Counted from the stretch's first letter, positions 26,182 to 36,388 are shown. The stretch is DNA of 64,000 bases from Duganella margarita (GCF_009857535.1 NZ_WWCS01000008.1:186001-250000), one strand, 5' to 3'. Numbers and translations: made by a program. Notes: generated by a model from the letters alone, not told the origin.

Positions 26182-27717
26182 TTAGCCGAGGAACAGCTGG
26201 TACACCGGGTTCGCGCTTTCATCCCAGTAACGATAGCCCAGCGTCGCCAGGAATTGGGCGAAATCGCTCATCTCGTCCGGCGGCACTTGCAGGCCGATGA
26301 CGATGCGGCCGACGTCGCCGCCCTGGCTGCGGTAATGGCACAGCGAGATATTCCAGTTCGGCGCCATCGAGTCGAGGAAGCGCATCAGCGCGCCCGGACG
26401 TTCCGGGAACTCGAAGCGGTACAGCAACTCGTTGTCGGCCAGTGCACTCTTGCCGCCGACCAGGTGGCGCAAGTGGGTCTTGGCCAGCTCGTCGTGGGTC
26501 AGGTCCAGCGCCTTGAAGCCGTGCTCTTCGAAGCGGCGGGCCAGCGCACCCGACTCGTTGCGGTCGGCGATCTGCACGCCGCAGAACACGTGCGCATCAT
26601 CCTTGTCGCTGATGCGGTAGGTGAACTCGGTGACGTTGCGCGCGCCGACCAGCTGGCACAGGCGCTTGAAGCTGCCGCGCTGCTCCGGCAGCGTGACGGC
26701 AAACAGCGCCTCGCGCGCTTCGCCCAGCTCGGCGCGCTCGGCGACGAAGCGCAGCCGGTCGAAGTTCATGTTGGCGCCGCAGGCGATGGTGATCAGGGTT
26801 TCGTTCTTGATCGGATCCTTGGTCAGGGCGGCGCGCTCGACATAGGCCTTGGCGCCGGCGATGGCCAGCGCGCCGGCCGGCTCCAGGATGCTGCGCGTGT
26901 CGGTGAACACATCCTTGATGGCGGCGCTGATGGCGTCGGTGTCGACAATGATGATGTCGTCGACATAGAGCTGGGTCAGGCGGAAGGTTTCCTCGCCCAC
27001 CAGGCGCACCGCGGTGCCGTCCGAGAACAGGCCGACGTCGGTCAGCGTCACGCGCTCGCCGGCCTTGATGCTGCGCGCCATGGCGTCGGAATCGAGGGTT
27101 TGCACGCCGATGATCTTGATGTCTGGGCGGATCGCCTTGACGTAGGCGGCCACGCCGGAAATCAGGCCGCCGCCGCCGATGGCGACGAAGATGGCGTGGA
27201 TCGGGCCGGAATGCTGGCGCAGGATTTCCATGCCGATGGTGCCCTGGCCGGCGATCACATCAGGATCGTCGAACGGATGGACGAAGGTCAGCGCCTGTTC
27301 CTTTTCCAGCGTCAGCGCGTGGTTGTAGGCGTCGGTGTACGACTCGCCGTGCAGCACCACTTCGACGTCGCCGCCGCCTCGCGCCTTGACCGCGTCGATC
27401 TTGACCTGCGGCGTGGTGGTCGGCATGACGATCAGCGCGCGGCAGCCGAGCTTGGCGGCCGACAGCGCCACGCCTTGAGCGTGGTTGCCGGCCGAGGCGC
27501 AAATCACGCCGCGCTTGCGTTGCGCGTCGCTCAAGTGGGCCATCTTGTTGTAGGCGCCGCGAATCTTGAAGCTGAACACGCTCTGCATGTCCTCGCGCTT
27601 GAAGTAAATTCGGTTCTCGAAACGCTGCGACAGGGTCGGCGCGAGTTCCAGCGGGGTTTCATCAGCCACGTCATAGACGCGGGCGGTCAGGATTTTCTTC
27701 AGATAGTCGGTCGTCAT
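26182..27717 (-). CDS. ilvA: threonine ammonia-lyase, biosynthetic type
   Basis: This protein has 511 residues from ATG 27717. The PLP lysine K51 is in SFKIRGAYNK, and the phosphate loop GGGGLISG is near residue 180. The C-terminal half (about 330-511) has two ACT-like regulatory domains, as in isoleucine-sensitive biosynthetic IlvA. It converts threonine to 2-oxobutanoate for isoleucine synthesis. An in-frame start 36 bases upstream is possible but the conserved N-terminus begins at MTTDYLKKIL. Confidence 0.95.
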   Translation of the reverse strand: MTTDYLKKILTARVYDVADETPLELAPTLSQRFENRIYFKREDMQSVFSFKIRGAYNKMAHLSDAQRKRGVICASAGNHAQGVALSAAKLGCRALIVMPTTTPQVKIDAVKARGGGDVEVVLHGESYTDAYNHALTLEKEQALTFVHPFDDPDVIAGQGTIGMEILRQHSGPIHAIFVAIGGGGLISGVAAYVKAIRPDIKIIGVQTLDSDAMARSIKAGERVTLTDVGLFSDGTAVRLVGEETFRLTQLYVDDIIIVDTDAISAAIKDVFTDTRSILEPAGALAIAGAKAYVERAALTKDPIKNETLITIACGANMNFDRLRFVAERAELGEAREALFAVTLPEQRGSFKRLCQLVGARNVTEFTYRISDKDDAHVFCGVQIADRNESGALARRFEEHGFKALDLTHDELAKTHLRHLVGGKSALADNELLYRFEFPERPGALMRFLDSMAPNWNISLCHYRSQGGDVGRIVIGLQVPPDEMSDFAQFLATLGYRYWDESANPVYQLFLG

Positions 27718-27850
27718 GGTCTGCAAGCAAAGTGATTCGGAGGGAGGCTGCAATGCTAACTATCCGGCGGGTGACCGGGTGAAGCAGGGGCGCGGGTCCC
27801 GGCGGGGTGGGCTGGGACCGGACTGTTCAATCGTGCGGTGTGTGGATCAT

Positions 27851-27856
27851 TATAAT
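27851..27856 (+). promoter_or_regulatory. perfect -10 box upstream of the YqaA-family gene
   Basis: TATAAT lies 30 bases upstream of ATG 27886, in the gap divergent from ilvA. The only -35 candidate is a weak TTCAAT with 19-base spacing, so this is called on the -10 alone. Confidence 0.4.
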
Positions 27857-27885
27857 GGCACCTTTCCCGTATCCCCAACAAACCG

Positions 27886-28377
27886 ATGATCGAATCTGCA
27901 ATTGCCTGGCTACTGCACGTGCTGGCCGCACCGGAAGTCGGGCTGACATCGGTGTTCATCATCAGCCTGGTCTCGGCCACGCTGGTGCCGCTGGGCTCGG
28001 AGCCGGCGGTGTTTGCCGTCATCAAGGCCAATCCGGAACTGTTCTGGAGCGTGATCGCGGTCGCCACCGTCGGCAACACGCTGGGCGGCGCCATCGATTA
28101 CTACATCGGCTGGCAGGCCAAGCAGAGTTTTGCAAAAGAACGTAAAAGTCGCTGGTTCCACTGGCTGGAGCGCTACGGCGCCAAGACCATGCTGCTGGCC
28201 TGGCTGCCCGGCATCGGCGATCCGCTGTGCACGCTGGCCGGCTGGCTGCGGCTGCCGTTCTGGCCCAGCGTGGCGTATATGGCGGTCGGCAAGCTGCTGC
28301 GCTATCTCACCATGACCACGCTGCTGTTGTACGTGCCGGACGGCGTGTGGCACCGGATCGGACAAATGCTGGGCTAA
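27886..28377 (+). CDS. YqaA family (DedA/SNARE-associated-like) membrane protein
   Basis: This 163-residue protein has about four hydrophobic segments and the family signature around GSEPAVFAVIKANPE and GNTLGGAIDYYIGW, with AWLPGIGDPLCTLAGWLR further on. YqaA proteins belong to the VTT/DedA group of inner-membrane proteins, which are linked to lipid scrambling or membrane homeostasis in relatives. Length is usual. It is divergent from ilvA and precedes the large flavoprotein gene by 234 bases. Confidence 0.82.
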   Translation: MIESAIAWLLHVLAAPEVGLTSVFIISLVSATLVPLGSEPAVFAVIKANPELFWSVIAVATVGNTLGGAIDYYIGWQAKQSFAKERKSRWFHWLERYGAKTMLLAWLPGIGDPLCTLAGWLRLPFWPSVAYMAVGKLLRYLTMTTLLLYVPDGVWHRIGQMLG

Positions 28378-28454
28378 TTTGGTGCAAGTTATCCTCTTGC
28401 CGCATAAGCTTATGCATAAATTTGATTCAGTTTGATGGGCTGTCGAGGCATTTT

Positions 28455-28478
28455 ATTGCTGCAATAGCGGCAATTTTT
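28455..28478 (+). terminator. candidate weak terminator after the YqaA-family gene
   Basis: ATTGCTG pairs with CGGCAAT (one G-T pair) around a 5-base loop and is followed by TTTTT. The stem is short (7 bp), so the call is tentative. The rest of the 28378-28611 gap shows no other clear feature except a GCCGAG/CTCGGC mini-hairpin near 28503-28519. Confidence 0.4.
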
Positions 28479-28611
28479 CGAATATGTGCCGGGTTTTGAC
28501 GCTGCCGAGAGTCCCTCGGCCACCTAAGGCTGTTCCCGCGTGGTGCGCCGCAATAGGCTAGAATGATCCTCCCGGTTGCTGTTTACGAGTCACATCGAGC
28601 CAAATCGCATA

Positions 28612-31600
28612 ATGAACGCCCCTGCACAAATCCAAGCTTTGCTGGCGGAGACGCCCCACGGTCCAGAGGCTAGCCGCCTCCGGGAAATTCCTTATAACTA
28701 CACGTCGTTTTCCGATCGCGAGATCGTCATCCGGCTGCTGGGCGAGGAATCGTGGTCGCTGCTGGATGCGCTGCGCGGCGCGCGCCAGACCGGCCGCTCG
28801 GCGCGCATGCTGTACGAGGTGCTGGGCGATATCTGGGCGGTGCGCCGCAATCCATATCTGCAAGACGATATGCTGGATAACCCGAAGCGCCGCCAGGAGC
28901 TGATCGACGCGTTGCATCACCGCCTGGCCGAGGTCGACAAGCGCCGCCTGACGATGGACGACAGCGAAGCCCAGACCGACGAGGCCGCGCGCCTGCGCAG
29001 CGCCAACGTCGCCAGGCTGCTGCGCGCCGCCGGCAAGGCAGTGGCCGATTTCGGCGAAGAATTCAAGCAGGTCTACGATCTGCGCAAGCGTACCTACAAG
29101 GTGCTGGGCCGCTACACCGTCAAGCACAACATCTGCTTCGACGGCATGAAGCGCATCAGCCATGTGACCGATGCCACCGACTGGCGCGTCGAGTATCCGT
29201 TCGTGGTGCTGACCCCGGACACCGAAGAAGAAATGGCGGGCCTGGTCAAAGGCTGTATCGAGCTGGGGCTGACCATCATCCCGCGCGGCGGCGGCACCGG
29301 CTACACCGGCGGCGCGATTCCGCTGACGCCGATGTCGGCCGTCATCAACACCGAGAAGCTGCTCAACATCGGCGCGGTGGAAATGAAAGTGCTGCCGGGC
29401 CTGGACAAAGAGTACGCCACCATCTATACCGGCGCCGGCGTCATCACCAATAAAGTCTCCGAAGCGGCCGAGAAGGCCGGCTTTGTGTTCGCGGTCGATC
29501 CGACCTCGGCCCACGCGTCCACCATCGGCGGCAACATCGCCATGAACGCAGGCGGCAAGAAAGCCGTGCTGTGGGGGACGGCGCTGGACAATCTGGCCTC
29601 GTGGCGCATGGTCGATCCGAATGGCGACTGGCTGGAAGTCACGCGCCTGGATCACAACCTGTCCAAGATTCACGACACGCCGCTGGCCCGTTTCCAGCTG
29701 GAGTGGACCCATCCGACCGCGCGCGGCGAAGCCAAAGGCGCGCCGTTCAAGACCGAGATCCTGGAAATCAAGGGCAGCGTGTTCCGCAAGGAAGGCCTGG
29801 GCAAGGACGTTACCGACAAATTCCTGGCCGGCCTGCCGGGCATCCAGAAAGAGGGCTGCGACGGGTTGATCACCTCCGGCCGCTGGATTCTGCACAAGAT
29901 GCCGAAGTTCGCGCGCACCGTCTGCCTGGAGTTCTTCGGCCAGGCGCGCGATGCGATTCCGTCGATCGTCGAAATCAAGGATTACCTGGACGGCCTGCCG
30001 GCCAAGGGCGCGGAGTTCGCGACGCTGCGCCTCGCCGGCCTGGAGCACCTGGACGAGCGCTACCTGCGCGCGGTCGGCTACGCCACCAAATCGAAACGCG
30101 GCGTGCTGCCGAAGATGGCGCTGTTCGGCGACATCGTCGGCGATGACGAAAACGCCGTGGCGCTGGCCGCGTCGGAAGTGGTGCGCCTGGCCAATACCCG
30201 CGTCGGCGAAGGCTTTGTCGCCGTCAGCCCGGAATCGCGCAAGAAGTTCTGGCTGGACCGCGCCCGCACCGCCGCGATCGCCAAGCACACCAACGCCTTC
30301 AAGATTAACGAAGACGTGGTGATTCCGCTCAACCGCATGGGCGAGTACACCGACGGCATCGAGCGCATCAACATCGAACTGTCGATCAAGAACAAGCTGC
30401 AACTGGTGGATGAACTGCAAGCCTTCTTCGCCGCCGGCAATCTGCCGATCGGCAAGAGCGACGATGCCGACGACAGCGTCGGCGACGCCGAGATGCTGGG
30501 CGACCGTCAACAGCAAGCGCAAGCGCTGCTGGCGCAAGTGCACGGACGCTGGACCTATCTGCTGGCCGAGCTGGACAAGCCGCTGGCGGCGATCACCGCC
30601 GAACTGGCCGCCCACGGCATGGACCGTCTGCTGCCGGTATTCGAACAACGCCTGACTACCCAGCCGGATGCCACGCTGTTCGACGTGGTACAGGACCGCA
30701 CCATCCGCGTGACGTGGAAGCAGGAAATCCGCGCGCAGCTGCGCCAGATTTTCAACGGCGCCGCCTATAAGCTGATCCTCGACGAAGCCACCGCCATCCA
30801 CAAGCGCGTGCTGCGCGGCCGCGTGTTCGTGGCGCTGCACATGCACGCCGGTGACGGCAATGTGCACACCAATTTGCCGGTCAACTCGGATCACTACGAG
30901 ATGCTGCAACTGGCGCACCAGGCCGTGGCGCGCATCATGATCCTGGCCCGTTCGCTGAACGGCGTCATCTCGGGCGAGCACGGCATCGGCATCACCAAGC
31001 TGGAGTTCCTCAACGAGGAAGAAATCGGCCCGTTCCGCGACTACAAGCTGCGCGTCGATCCGGAAGGCCGCTTCAACAAGGGCAAGCTGCTGAACCTGGA
31101 AGGCATGGAAGCCGACCTGCGCAACGCCTACACGCCGTCGTTCGGCCTGATGGGCCACGAATCGCTGATCATGCAGCAGAGCGATATCGGCGAGATCGCC
31201 AGCAGCATCAAGGACTGCCTGCGCTGCGGCAAGTGCAAGCCGGTGTGCTCGACCCACGTGCCGCGCGCCAACCTGCTGTACTCGCCGCGCGACAAGATCC
31301 TGGCGACGTCGTCGCTGATCGAAGCCTTCCTGTACGAAGAGCAAACCCGTCGTGGCATCTCGATCAAGCATTGGGAAGAGTTTGAAGACGTGGCGGATCA
31401 CTGCACCGTTTGCCATAAATGCGTCACGCCATGTCCGGTCGACATCGACTTCGGTGACGTGTCGATGAATATGCGCAACCTGCTGCGCAAGATGGACAAG
31501 AAGACCTTCAATCCGGGCAAGGCGGCGGCGATGTTCTACCTGAACGCCACCGATCCGGCCACCATCAACGCCACCCGCGCGGCGATGATCGGCATCGGTT

Positions 31601-32628
31601 ACAAGGCGCAGCGGCTGGGCAATGATTTGCTGAAGAAGTTTGCCAGGAAGCAGACCAAGGCGCCGCCGCCGACCGTCGGCAAGCCGAAGGTGCGTGAGCA
31701 GGTGATCCACTTCATCAACAAGAAGATGCCGGGCAACCTGCCGAAGAAAACCGCGCGCGCGCTGCTGGACATCGAAGACGACAAGGTGATTCCGATCATC
31801 CGCAATCCGAAGGCCACCAATGCCGATACGGAAGCGGTGTTCTACTTCCCGGGCTGCGGTTCGGAGCGCCTGTTCTCGCAAGTGGGCCTGGCAACCCAGG
31901 CGATGCTGTGGGAAGTGGGCGTGCAGACTGTGCTGCCGCCGGGTTATCTGTGCTGTGGTTATCCGCAGCGCGGCTCGGGCCAGTACGACAAGGCCGACAA
32001 GATGATGACCGATAACCGCGTGCTGTTCCACCGCATGGCCAATACGCTCAACTATCTGGATATCAAGACCGTGCTGGTCTCGTGCGGCACCTGCTACGAC
32101 CAGCTGGCGACCTATGAGTTCGACAAGATTTTCCCTGGCTGCCGCATCATGGACATCCACGAATATCTGAACGAGAAGGGCGTCAAGCTGGAAGGCGTCA
32201 CCGGCACCCGCTATATGTACCACGAGCCATGCCACACGCCGATGAAGCTGCAGGAAGCGACCAAGACCGTCAATGCGCTGATCCAGACGCACGACAACGT
32301 CAAGATCGAGAAGAACGACCGCTGCTGCGGCGACTCGGGCACCTTGATGGTGGCGCGTCCGGATATCTCGACGCAAGTGCGCTTCCGCAAGGAAGAGGAA
32401 GTCATCAAGGGCGCCGACAAGCTGCGCGCTGACGGCTTCGACGGTGAAGTCAAGATCCTGACCAGCTGCCCGGCCTGCCTGGGCGGCGTGTCGCGCTACA
32501 GCGAAGACGCCGGCACCACTGCCGACTACATCGTGGTGGAAATCGCCAAGCACCTGCTGGGCGAGAACTGGATGGCGGACTATGTGAAACGCGCCAACGA
32601 CGGCGGCATTGAGCGGGTGCTGGTGTAA
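28612..32628 (+). CDS. DUF3683 FAD/FMN-linked oxidoreductase with iron-sulfur and CCG domains
   Basis: This 1338-residue single-chain protein has a DUF3683 region (about 20-180) and a FAD_binding_4 domain ([16 protein letters not shown] at about 223-238). An FAD-oxidase C domain follows, containing [12 protein letters not shown] and [10 protein letters not shown], and then two 4Fe-4S motifs, [11 protein letters not shown] and [12 protein letters not shown]. Two CCG cysteine-rich regions close the chain ([30 protein letters not shown]). It resembles a fusion of GlcD-like flavoprotein with GlcF/GlpC-like electron transfer, so oxidation of a D-2-hydroxy acid with electrons passed to quinones is inferred. 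The substrate is not known. ATG 28612 is chosen over an upstream TTG. The HIT gene overlaps its stop. Confidence 0.88.
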   Translation: MNAPAQIQALLAETPHGPEASRLREIPYNYTSFSDREIVIRLLGEESWSLLDALRGARQTGRSARMLYEVLGDIWAVRRNPYLQDDMLDNPKRRQELIDALHHRLAEVDKRRLTMDDSEAQTDEAARLRSANVARLLRAAGKAVADFGEEFKQVYDLRKRTYKVLGRYTVKHNICFDGMKRISHVTDATDWRVEYPFVVLTPDTEEEMAGLVKGCIELGLTIIPRGGGTGYTGGAIPLTPMSAVINTEKLLNIGAVEMKVLPGLDKEYATIYTGAGVITNKVSEAAEKAGFVFAVDPTSAHASTIGGNIAMNAGGKKAVLWGTALDNLASWRMVDPNGDWLEVTRLDHNLSKIHDTPLARFQLEWTHPTARGEAKGAPFKTEILEIKGSVFRKEGLGKDVTDKFLAGLPGIQKEGCDGLITSGRWILHKMPKFARTVCLEFFGQARDAIPSIVEIKDYLDGLPAKGAEFATLRLAGLEHLDERYLRAVGYATKSKRGVLPKMALFGDIVGDDENAVALAASEVVRLANTRVGEGFVAVSPESRKKFWLDRARTAAIAKHTNAFKINEDVVIPLNRMGEYTDGIERINIELSIKNKLQLVDELQAFFAAGNLPIGKSDDADDSVGDAEMLGDRQQQAQALLAQVHGRWTYLLAELDKPLAAITAELAAHGMDRLLPVFEQRLTTQPDATLFDVVQDRTIRVTWKQEIRAQLRQIFNGAAYKLILDEATAIHKRVLRGRVFVALHMHAGDGNVHTNLPVNSDHYEMLQLAHQAVARIMILARSLNGVISGEHGIGITKLEFLNEEEIGPFRDYKLRVDPEGRFNKGKLLNLEGMEADLRNAYTPSFGLMGHESLIMQQSDIGEIASSIKDCLRCGKCKPVCSTHVPRANLLYSPRDKILATSSLIEAFLYEEQTRRGISIKHWEEFEDVADHCTVCHKCVTPCPVDIDFGDVSMNMRNLLRKMDKKTFNPGKAAAMFYLNATDPATINATRAAMIGIGYKAQRLGNDLLKKFARKQTKAPPPTVGKPKVREQVIHFINKKMPGNLPKKTARALLDIEDDKVIPIIRNPKATNADTEAVFYFPGCGSERLFSQVGLATQAMLWEVGVQTVLPPGYLCCGYPQRGSGQYDKADKMMTDNRVLFHRMANTLNYLDIKTVLVSCGTCYDQLATYEFDKIFPGCRIMDIHEYLNEKGVKLEGVTGTRYMYHEPCHTPMKLQEATKTVNALIQTHDNVKIEKNDRCCGDSGTLMVARPDISTQVRFRKEEEVIKGADKLRADGFDGEVKILTSCPACLGGVSRYSEDAGTTADYIVVEIAKHLLGENWMADYVKRANDGGIERVLV

Positions 32629-33059
32629 TGGCCTGCGATCTGTGCAACCTGCTTGCTGCCCCAGATAGCGCGCTGATCTGGGCCGACGACCGCGTATCGG
32701 TGGTCGCGGTGGACGAGCCCGAGTATCCGGGCTTTACGCGCGTGGTATGGAATGCGCACGTCAAGGAAATGACCGATCTGCCGGCGGAAGACCGCGTCCA
32801 CATCATGAACGTGGTGTGGGCGGTGGAATCGGCGCAGCGGCAGGTTTTTGCGCCGGAAAAAATTAATCTGGCCAGTTTTGGTAATATGACGCCGCACGTG
32901 CATTGGCACGTTATCCCGCGTTACCGCGACGATGCGCATTTCCCCAACCCGACCTGGGCTGTGGCAGAGCGTGCTTCGCCGGCGGAGGTGCTGGCGGCGC
33001 GTCGCGCGCTGTTGCCGGCATTGCACGCGGCTATTGTTGAGAAAGTGAAAGCATCATGA
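32628..33059 (+). CDS. HIT family nucleotide-binding protein
   Basis: This 143-residue histidine triad protein has HVHWHVIPR with His90, His92 and His94. HIT proteins hydrolyse or transfer nucleotidyl groups; the substrate is not evident. The start overlaps the flavoprotein stop (TAATG) and its end overlaps the DUF971 gene (ATGA), so the three are translationally coupled. Confidence 0.92.
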   Translation: MACDLCNLLAAPDSALIWADDRVSVVAVDEPEYPGFTRVVWNAHVKEMTDLPAEDRVHIMNVVWAVESAQRQVFAPEKINLASFGNMTPHVHWHVIPRYRDDAHFPNPTWAVAERASPAEVLAARRALLPALHAAIVEKVKAS

Positions 33060-33508
33060 GCAAACCTGTCCCTACCGGCCTGACGGTCCACAACAAATCC
33101 CGCGTGCTGGATATTGATTTTGACGATGGCAAATCGTTTGCGATTCCGTTCGAGCTGCTGCGCGTGTATTCGCCGTCGGCCGAGGTGATGGGACATGGTC
33201 CCGGCCAGGAAGTGCTGCAAGTCGGCAAACGCGAAGTGAACATCGCCGGCATCGAGCCGGTAGGCAACTACGCGGTGCAGCCGACCTTCTCGGATGGACA
33301 CAACACCGGCATCTTCACCTGGGACTACCTGTACAAGCTGGGCAACGAGAAAGCCGCCTTGTGGGACGCCTACATGGACCGTCTGCACGCCTCCGGCTTT
33401 GAAGGCGACACTGGCCGCGAAACCGGCCTGTCCCTGACCGGCCCATCGAGCGCAGCGAAAAGCAGCGGCGGCGGCTGCGGCAGCGGCAGCTGCGGCTGCA
33501 AGTCCTGA
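33056..33508 (+). CDS. DUF971 (gamma-butyrobetaine hydroxylase N-terminal-like) protein
   Basis: This 150-residue protein carries a DUF971 domain (about 8-105; FELLRVYSPSAEV, GIFTWDYLYKLG). The C-terminal tail is Gly/Ser/Cys-rich, ending GGGCGSGSCGCKS with three cysteines that could bind metal or an iron-sulfur cluster. Proteins of this family are often linked to iron-sulfur maturation. It is the last gene of the flavoprotein-HIT-DUF971 unit; the association with a multi-cluster flavoprotein fits such a role, but that is inference. Confidence 0.85.
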   Translation: MSKPVPTGLTVHNKSRVLDIDFDDGKSFAIPFELLRVYSPSAEVMGHGPGQEVLQVGKREVNIAGIEPVGNYAVQPTFSDGHNTGIFTWDYLYKLGNEKAALWDAYMDRLHASGFEGDTGRETGLSLTGPSSAAKSSGGGCGSGSCGCKS

Positions 33509-33511
33509 TCC

Positions 33512-33802
33512 TTACGGCGTGACCTGATCACGCATCACATACAAAATCCTCGCCCGCGCCCACGGTGACAGCAGCCGCAGCTTTTCGACCTGGAAATTTA
33601 GCGGTTTGTTTGCGTCGGGTGGAAGCGGCGCGGTTTTCGTCTTTGCGATGATGTCTGCGATAGGCGATTCCGCAAGGCGCCGCTTTCTTTGCGCTCGTTC
33701 GAGAATAATAGACTCATGCAACTCATCAAGTTCTGCCTTGCTCTCAGGGTCAATCTCGGGGATATAGATGTCAGGGGGAATTTCCACGCCACAGAGTTTC
33801 AT
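33512..33802 (-). CDS. putative antitoxin partner of the PIN-domain toxin
   Basis: This 96-residue hydrophilic protein (MKLCGVEIPPDIYIPEIDPES) has a helical, charged middle (SKAELDELHESIILERAQRKRRL) and a distinct C-terminal segment. I do not recognise a standard antitoxin fold such as RHH or AbrB. It follows the PIN gene after 27 bases on the same strand, and such pairing is the basis for the antitoxin call. It converges on the DUF971 gene with only 3 bases between stops. The toxin-first order is the reverse of most vapBC operons. Confidence 0.5.
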   Translation of the reverse strand: MKLCGVEIPPDIYIPEIDPESKAELDELHESIILERAQRKRRLAESPIADIIAKTKTAPLPPDANKPLNFQVEKLRLLSPWARARILYVMRDQVTP

Positions 33803-33829
33803 AGCTGTTCTCCATTAATTCAAAAGGCG

Positions 33830-34273
33830 TTACCAGTTCTGGAAATGTATGCTCGCCGTGTTAAGCAACGTGCGCATCAGCTTAAGTTTGCGGGCGTTTG
33901 CAATGTTGGTGCAGTCCCAGGTGAGCAATATCTCGCAGTTGTAGAATGCCGCGCAAGCAACATGTTCTGCTGCTCTTCCTGCCTTTGCGGTTAGACCGCC
34001 CCCACCAACCAAAAGTTCCCAGAGACTTTCCATTCTTGCGTGAGCAGGATGTCGAACCAAATGCTGTATTGCCCGAGTTCGCTGGACCACGCGTAGTGGA
34101 TCACTGGCGTTGATTTCATTGTAGATATAGTCTGAGACAAACGTGTACGCTGGATCGCAACGGGTATACCACCAGAGTCGCGTTAGCTGTTGGCACGCGC
34201 GGGTGATGGGATTGGGGCTCGGCGGGTCTGTCAGATGACAGATGATTGATGTTTCGAGATAGACGGTTTGCAT
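33830..34273 (-). CDS. PIN-domain VapC-like toxin
   Basis: This 147-residue protein has the PIN acidic set: E7 in VYLETSI, E53 in YNEI, E103 in AAEHVACAAF and D120 in LTWDCTNIANA. Three positions that are usually Asp are Glu, as in the VYIETS subgroup of PIN proteins. PIN toxins are Mg-dependent RNases, many cutting tRNA. G+C is visibly lower than in neighbours, suggesting transfer. It lies downstream of the SsuA-like gene on the same strand, with 67 bases between. Confidence 0.72.
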   Translation of the reverse strand: MQTVYLETSIICHLTDPPSPNPITRACQQLTRLWWYTRCDPAYTFVSDYIYNEINASDPLRVVQRTRAIQHLVRHPAHARMESLWELLVGGGGLTAKAGRAAEHVACAAFYNCEILLTWDCTNIANARKLKLMRTLLNTASIHFQNW

Positions 34274-34340
34274 GATGCCCTCGCTGGCTGAGCTGTCAGC
34301 GTAGACGGCTCAGCGGACGAGGCTTTTAGATGGATCAAAC

Positions 34341-35246
34341 TTACTTCGGCTGCCAAGTCCAGACGCGGCTGGCGATGTTGACGGCTTTGGGGATCAGCTT
34401 CTGCTGGTAGAACAGGTCGGCCACGCGCTGCTGGTTGGCGACGATGTCCGGCGTTACCGGCATTGCGCCGAAGCGGGAGCGGCCCATCCACGTTGCTACA
34501 ATATCGGCCGGCACGCCGGTCTGCTGCGTCAGCAGGGTGCTGACTTCCTTCCGGTGCTCGCTCGCCCATCTGCCGGTTGCCTTCACCTGTTCCAGCAGGG
34601 CCGACACCAGTTGCGGCGACTGCTCGGCAAATTTGCGCGAGGCTACATAGAAGCCGTTGGCCAACGGCAGGCCGGTGTAGTCGGCCAGCACGCGCGCCTG
34701 GTACGCCTTCTGCGCCGACGCCAGATACGGATCCCACACCACCCACGCATCAATCCCGCCGCCCAAAAACGCCGCCCGCGCATCGGATGGCGACAGGAAG
34801 ATCGGCGTGATGTCGCTGATCTTCAAGCCTGCCTTCTGGAATGCGGAGGCCAGCAGGAAGTGCGAACCGGAGCCCTTCTGAAATGCCACGCGCTTGCCCT
34901 TTAGCTGCGCCACGGTGCGCAGCGTCGACTCCTTCGGCACGATGATCGCCTCGCTGTTGACCGGCGCCGGCTCCGCACCGACATACAGCAAATCCACGCC
35001 GCCGGCCTGCGCGAAGATCGGCGGCGGCGCGCCGGTACTGCCGAAATCGATGCTGCCGGCATTCAGCGCCTCCAGCATCTGCGGGCCGGCCGGGAATTCG
35101 ATCCATTTGATCGTGTGGCCGGACAGCGCCGCGCCTTGCGTCTTCATCATGCTGAGCAAGCCGGCGCTTTTCTGAAAGCCGATCTTGATTTCCGCCGCCT
35201 GCGCAAACAGGGGAAGGGCCAGCAACAAGCAAATCCATTTCTTCAT
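34341..35246 (-). CDS. ABC transporter substrate-binding protein, aliphatic sulfonate (SsuA/TauA) type
   Basis: This protein has 301 residues from ATG 35246, with a signal peptide MKKWICLLLALPLFAQA. It follows the NMT1/SsuA-like periplasmic binding fold (EIKIGFQKSAGLL, LNAGSIDFGSTGAPPPIFAQA, DAWVVWDPYLASAQ). Such proteins deliver sulfonates or related small molecules to an SsuBC-type transporter. No ABC permease or ATPase gene is in the window, so it is an orphan binding protein that must use a transporter encoded elsewhere. It begins 8 bases after the lacI-type gene and is probably co-transcribed with it. Confidence 0.85.
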   Translation of the reverse strand: MKKWICLLLALPLFAQAAEIKIGFQKSAGLLSMMKTQGAALSGHTIKWIEFPAGPQMLEALNAGSIDFGSTGAPPPIFAQAGGVDLLYVGAEPAPVNSEAIIVPKESTLRTVAQLKGKRVAFQKGSGSHFLLASAFQKAGLKISDITPIFLSPSDARAAFLGGGIDAWVVWDPYLASAQKAYQARVLADYTGLPLANGFYVASRKFAEQSPQLVSALLEQVKATGRWASEHRKEVSTLLTQQTGVPADIVATWMGRSRFGAMPVTPDIVANQQRVADLFYQQKLIPKAVNIASRVWTWQPK

Positions 35247-35254
35247 TATTTTCC

Positions 35255-36307
35255 TTATGCGCTCTCGCGCTCTATCAATTCGCAGGCCAGCAGATTCAGA
35301 CGCGCATCCTGGGCCGAGGAGGGCAGCACGCCCAGTTGTTCCAGTATGCGCAGCGCGGCGATTTCGCCGATCTCGCGTCCCGGCGGACGAATGGTGGTCA
35401 GGCTGGGCAGCAGCAGCGGCGAGAAAGCGTAATCGCCAAAGCCGACAATTGCGCACTGCTGCGGAATCTGCAGGCCCGCCCGCTGCCCGGCCAGCAAGCC
35501 ACCCGCCGCCAGGTTATCGTTGGCGAAGATGATCGCCTCGACCGGCCGCGCGCGGCGTGCCGGCGAAATCACCAGCGCCTCAATGGCTTGCTTGCCGGCG
35601 TCGAACGGCGCCTCCGCCGTTGGCGCGTAGATGATCGGCGCCAGCCCATGCTCGCGCATTACCGCCGCGTAGCCATCGCTGCGGTCCACCGCGCTCAAGT
35701 CGCCGGCAAGGCTGTTCTGCACAAAGGCGATGCGGCGATAGCCTTTGCCATACAAATAGCGCGCCGCCTGTTCGCCCACCACGTTGTTGGAGTAGCCGAC
35801 CTGGATCGGCTTGCGGCGCGGCTGGTAGTCCCACGTCTCCACCACCGGAATGCCGGCCGTGGTCAGCAGCTTCTCGGTGGCGCGGTTGTGAAAGCGCCCC
35901 ACCACCGCCAGCGCGGCTGGATTCCAGCCGAGGAAAGCACGCACCGCGCTCTCTTCCTGCCTGGCCGAAAAGTAGCTGGAGGCCAGCAGCAGCTGGTAGC
36001 CGTGGCGGTTCAGCGTATCGCTGAAGGTCTGGATGGTATTGGCGAAAATCGGCCCGGAGATATTCGGGATCACCATGCCGACGATGCGCGCGCGCGACGA
36101 CGCCAGCCCGCCCGCTGCCAGGTTCGGTACGTAGCCCAGTTCCTTTACTGCCGCCGCAATGCGCGCGCTGCGTTCGGCCGCCACGCGTCCCGGTTCGCTG
36201 AAATAACGCGACACCGTAATTGATCCCACTTCCGCCAGCCTGGCCACATCGTGAATGGTGGCGCGGCCAGATCCCCGGCGCTTTCGTGGTGCTGTTGCTT
36301 CGCTCAT
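35255..36307 (-). CDS. LacI family transcriptional regulator
   Basis: This 350-residue protein has a LacI-type HTH (TIHDVARLAEVGSITVSRYF, about 17-36), a hinge helix, and a periplasmic-binding-like effector domain (about 70-345). The sequence is closest in style to the GntR (gluconate)/CytR-like branch. It is divergent from the TonB receptor gene and upstream of the SsuA-like gene. The palindrome at 36389-36400 in the shared control region is the likely operator, implying control of both arms. The inducer is unknown. Confidence 0.93.
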   Translation of the reverse strand: MSEATAPRKRRGSGRATIHDVARLAEVGSITVSRYFSEPGRVAAERSARIAAAVKELGYVPNLAAGGLASSRARIVGMVIPNISGPIFANTIQTFSDTLNRHGYQLLLASSYFSARQEESAVRAFLGWNPAALAVVGRFHNRATEKLLTTAGIPVVETWDYQPRRKPIQVGYSNNVVGEQAARYLYGKGYRRIAFVQNSLAGDLSAVDRSDGYAAVMREHGLAPIIYAPTAEAPFDAGKQAIEALVISPARRARPVEAIIFANDNLAAGGLLAGQRAGLQIPQQCAIVGFGDYAFSPLLLPSLTTIRPPGREIGEIAALRILEQLGVLPSSAQDARLNLLACELIERESA

Positions 36308-36388
36308 GGATGCATATTCCGAAAAGACATATCGATGATTTTTTTAATTCTTTGACTTCAAGCCGGCTCGCCGTGACACTAAAAAAAG

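Noticed and set aside
28558..32553. A 1331-codon open frame antisense to the large flavoprotein gene
   Set aside because: Its product is low-complexity His/Arg/Gln/Asp-rich with no domain, start site or ribosome site. It mirrors the codon usage of the real gene, whose domains are unambiguous.
34341..35246. A complete SsuABC-type ABC transporter
   Set aside because: Only the binding protein is present; neighbouring frames on both sides contain neither a permease nor an ATPase.
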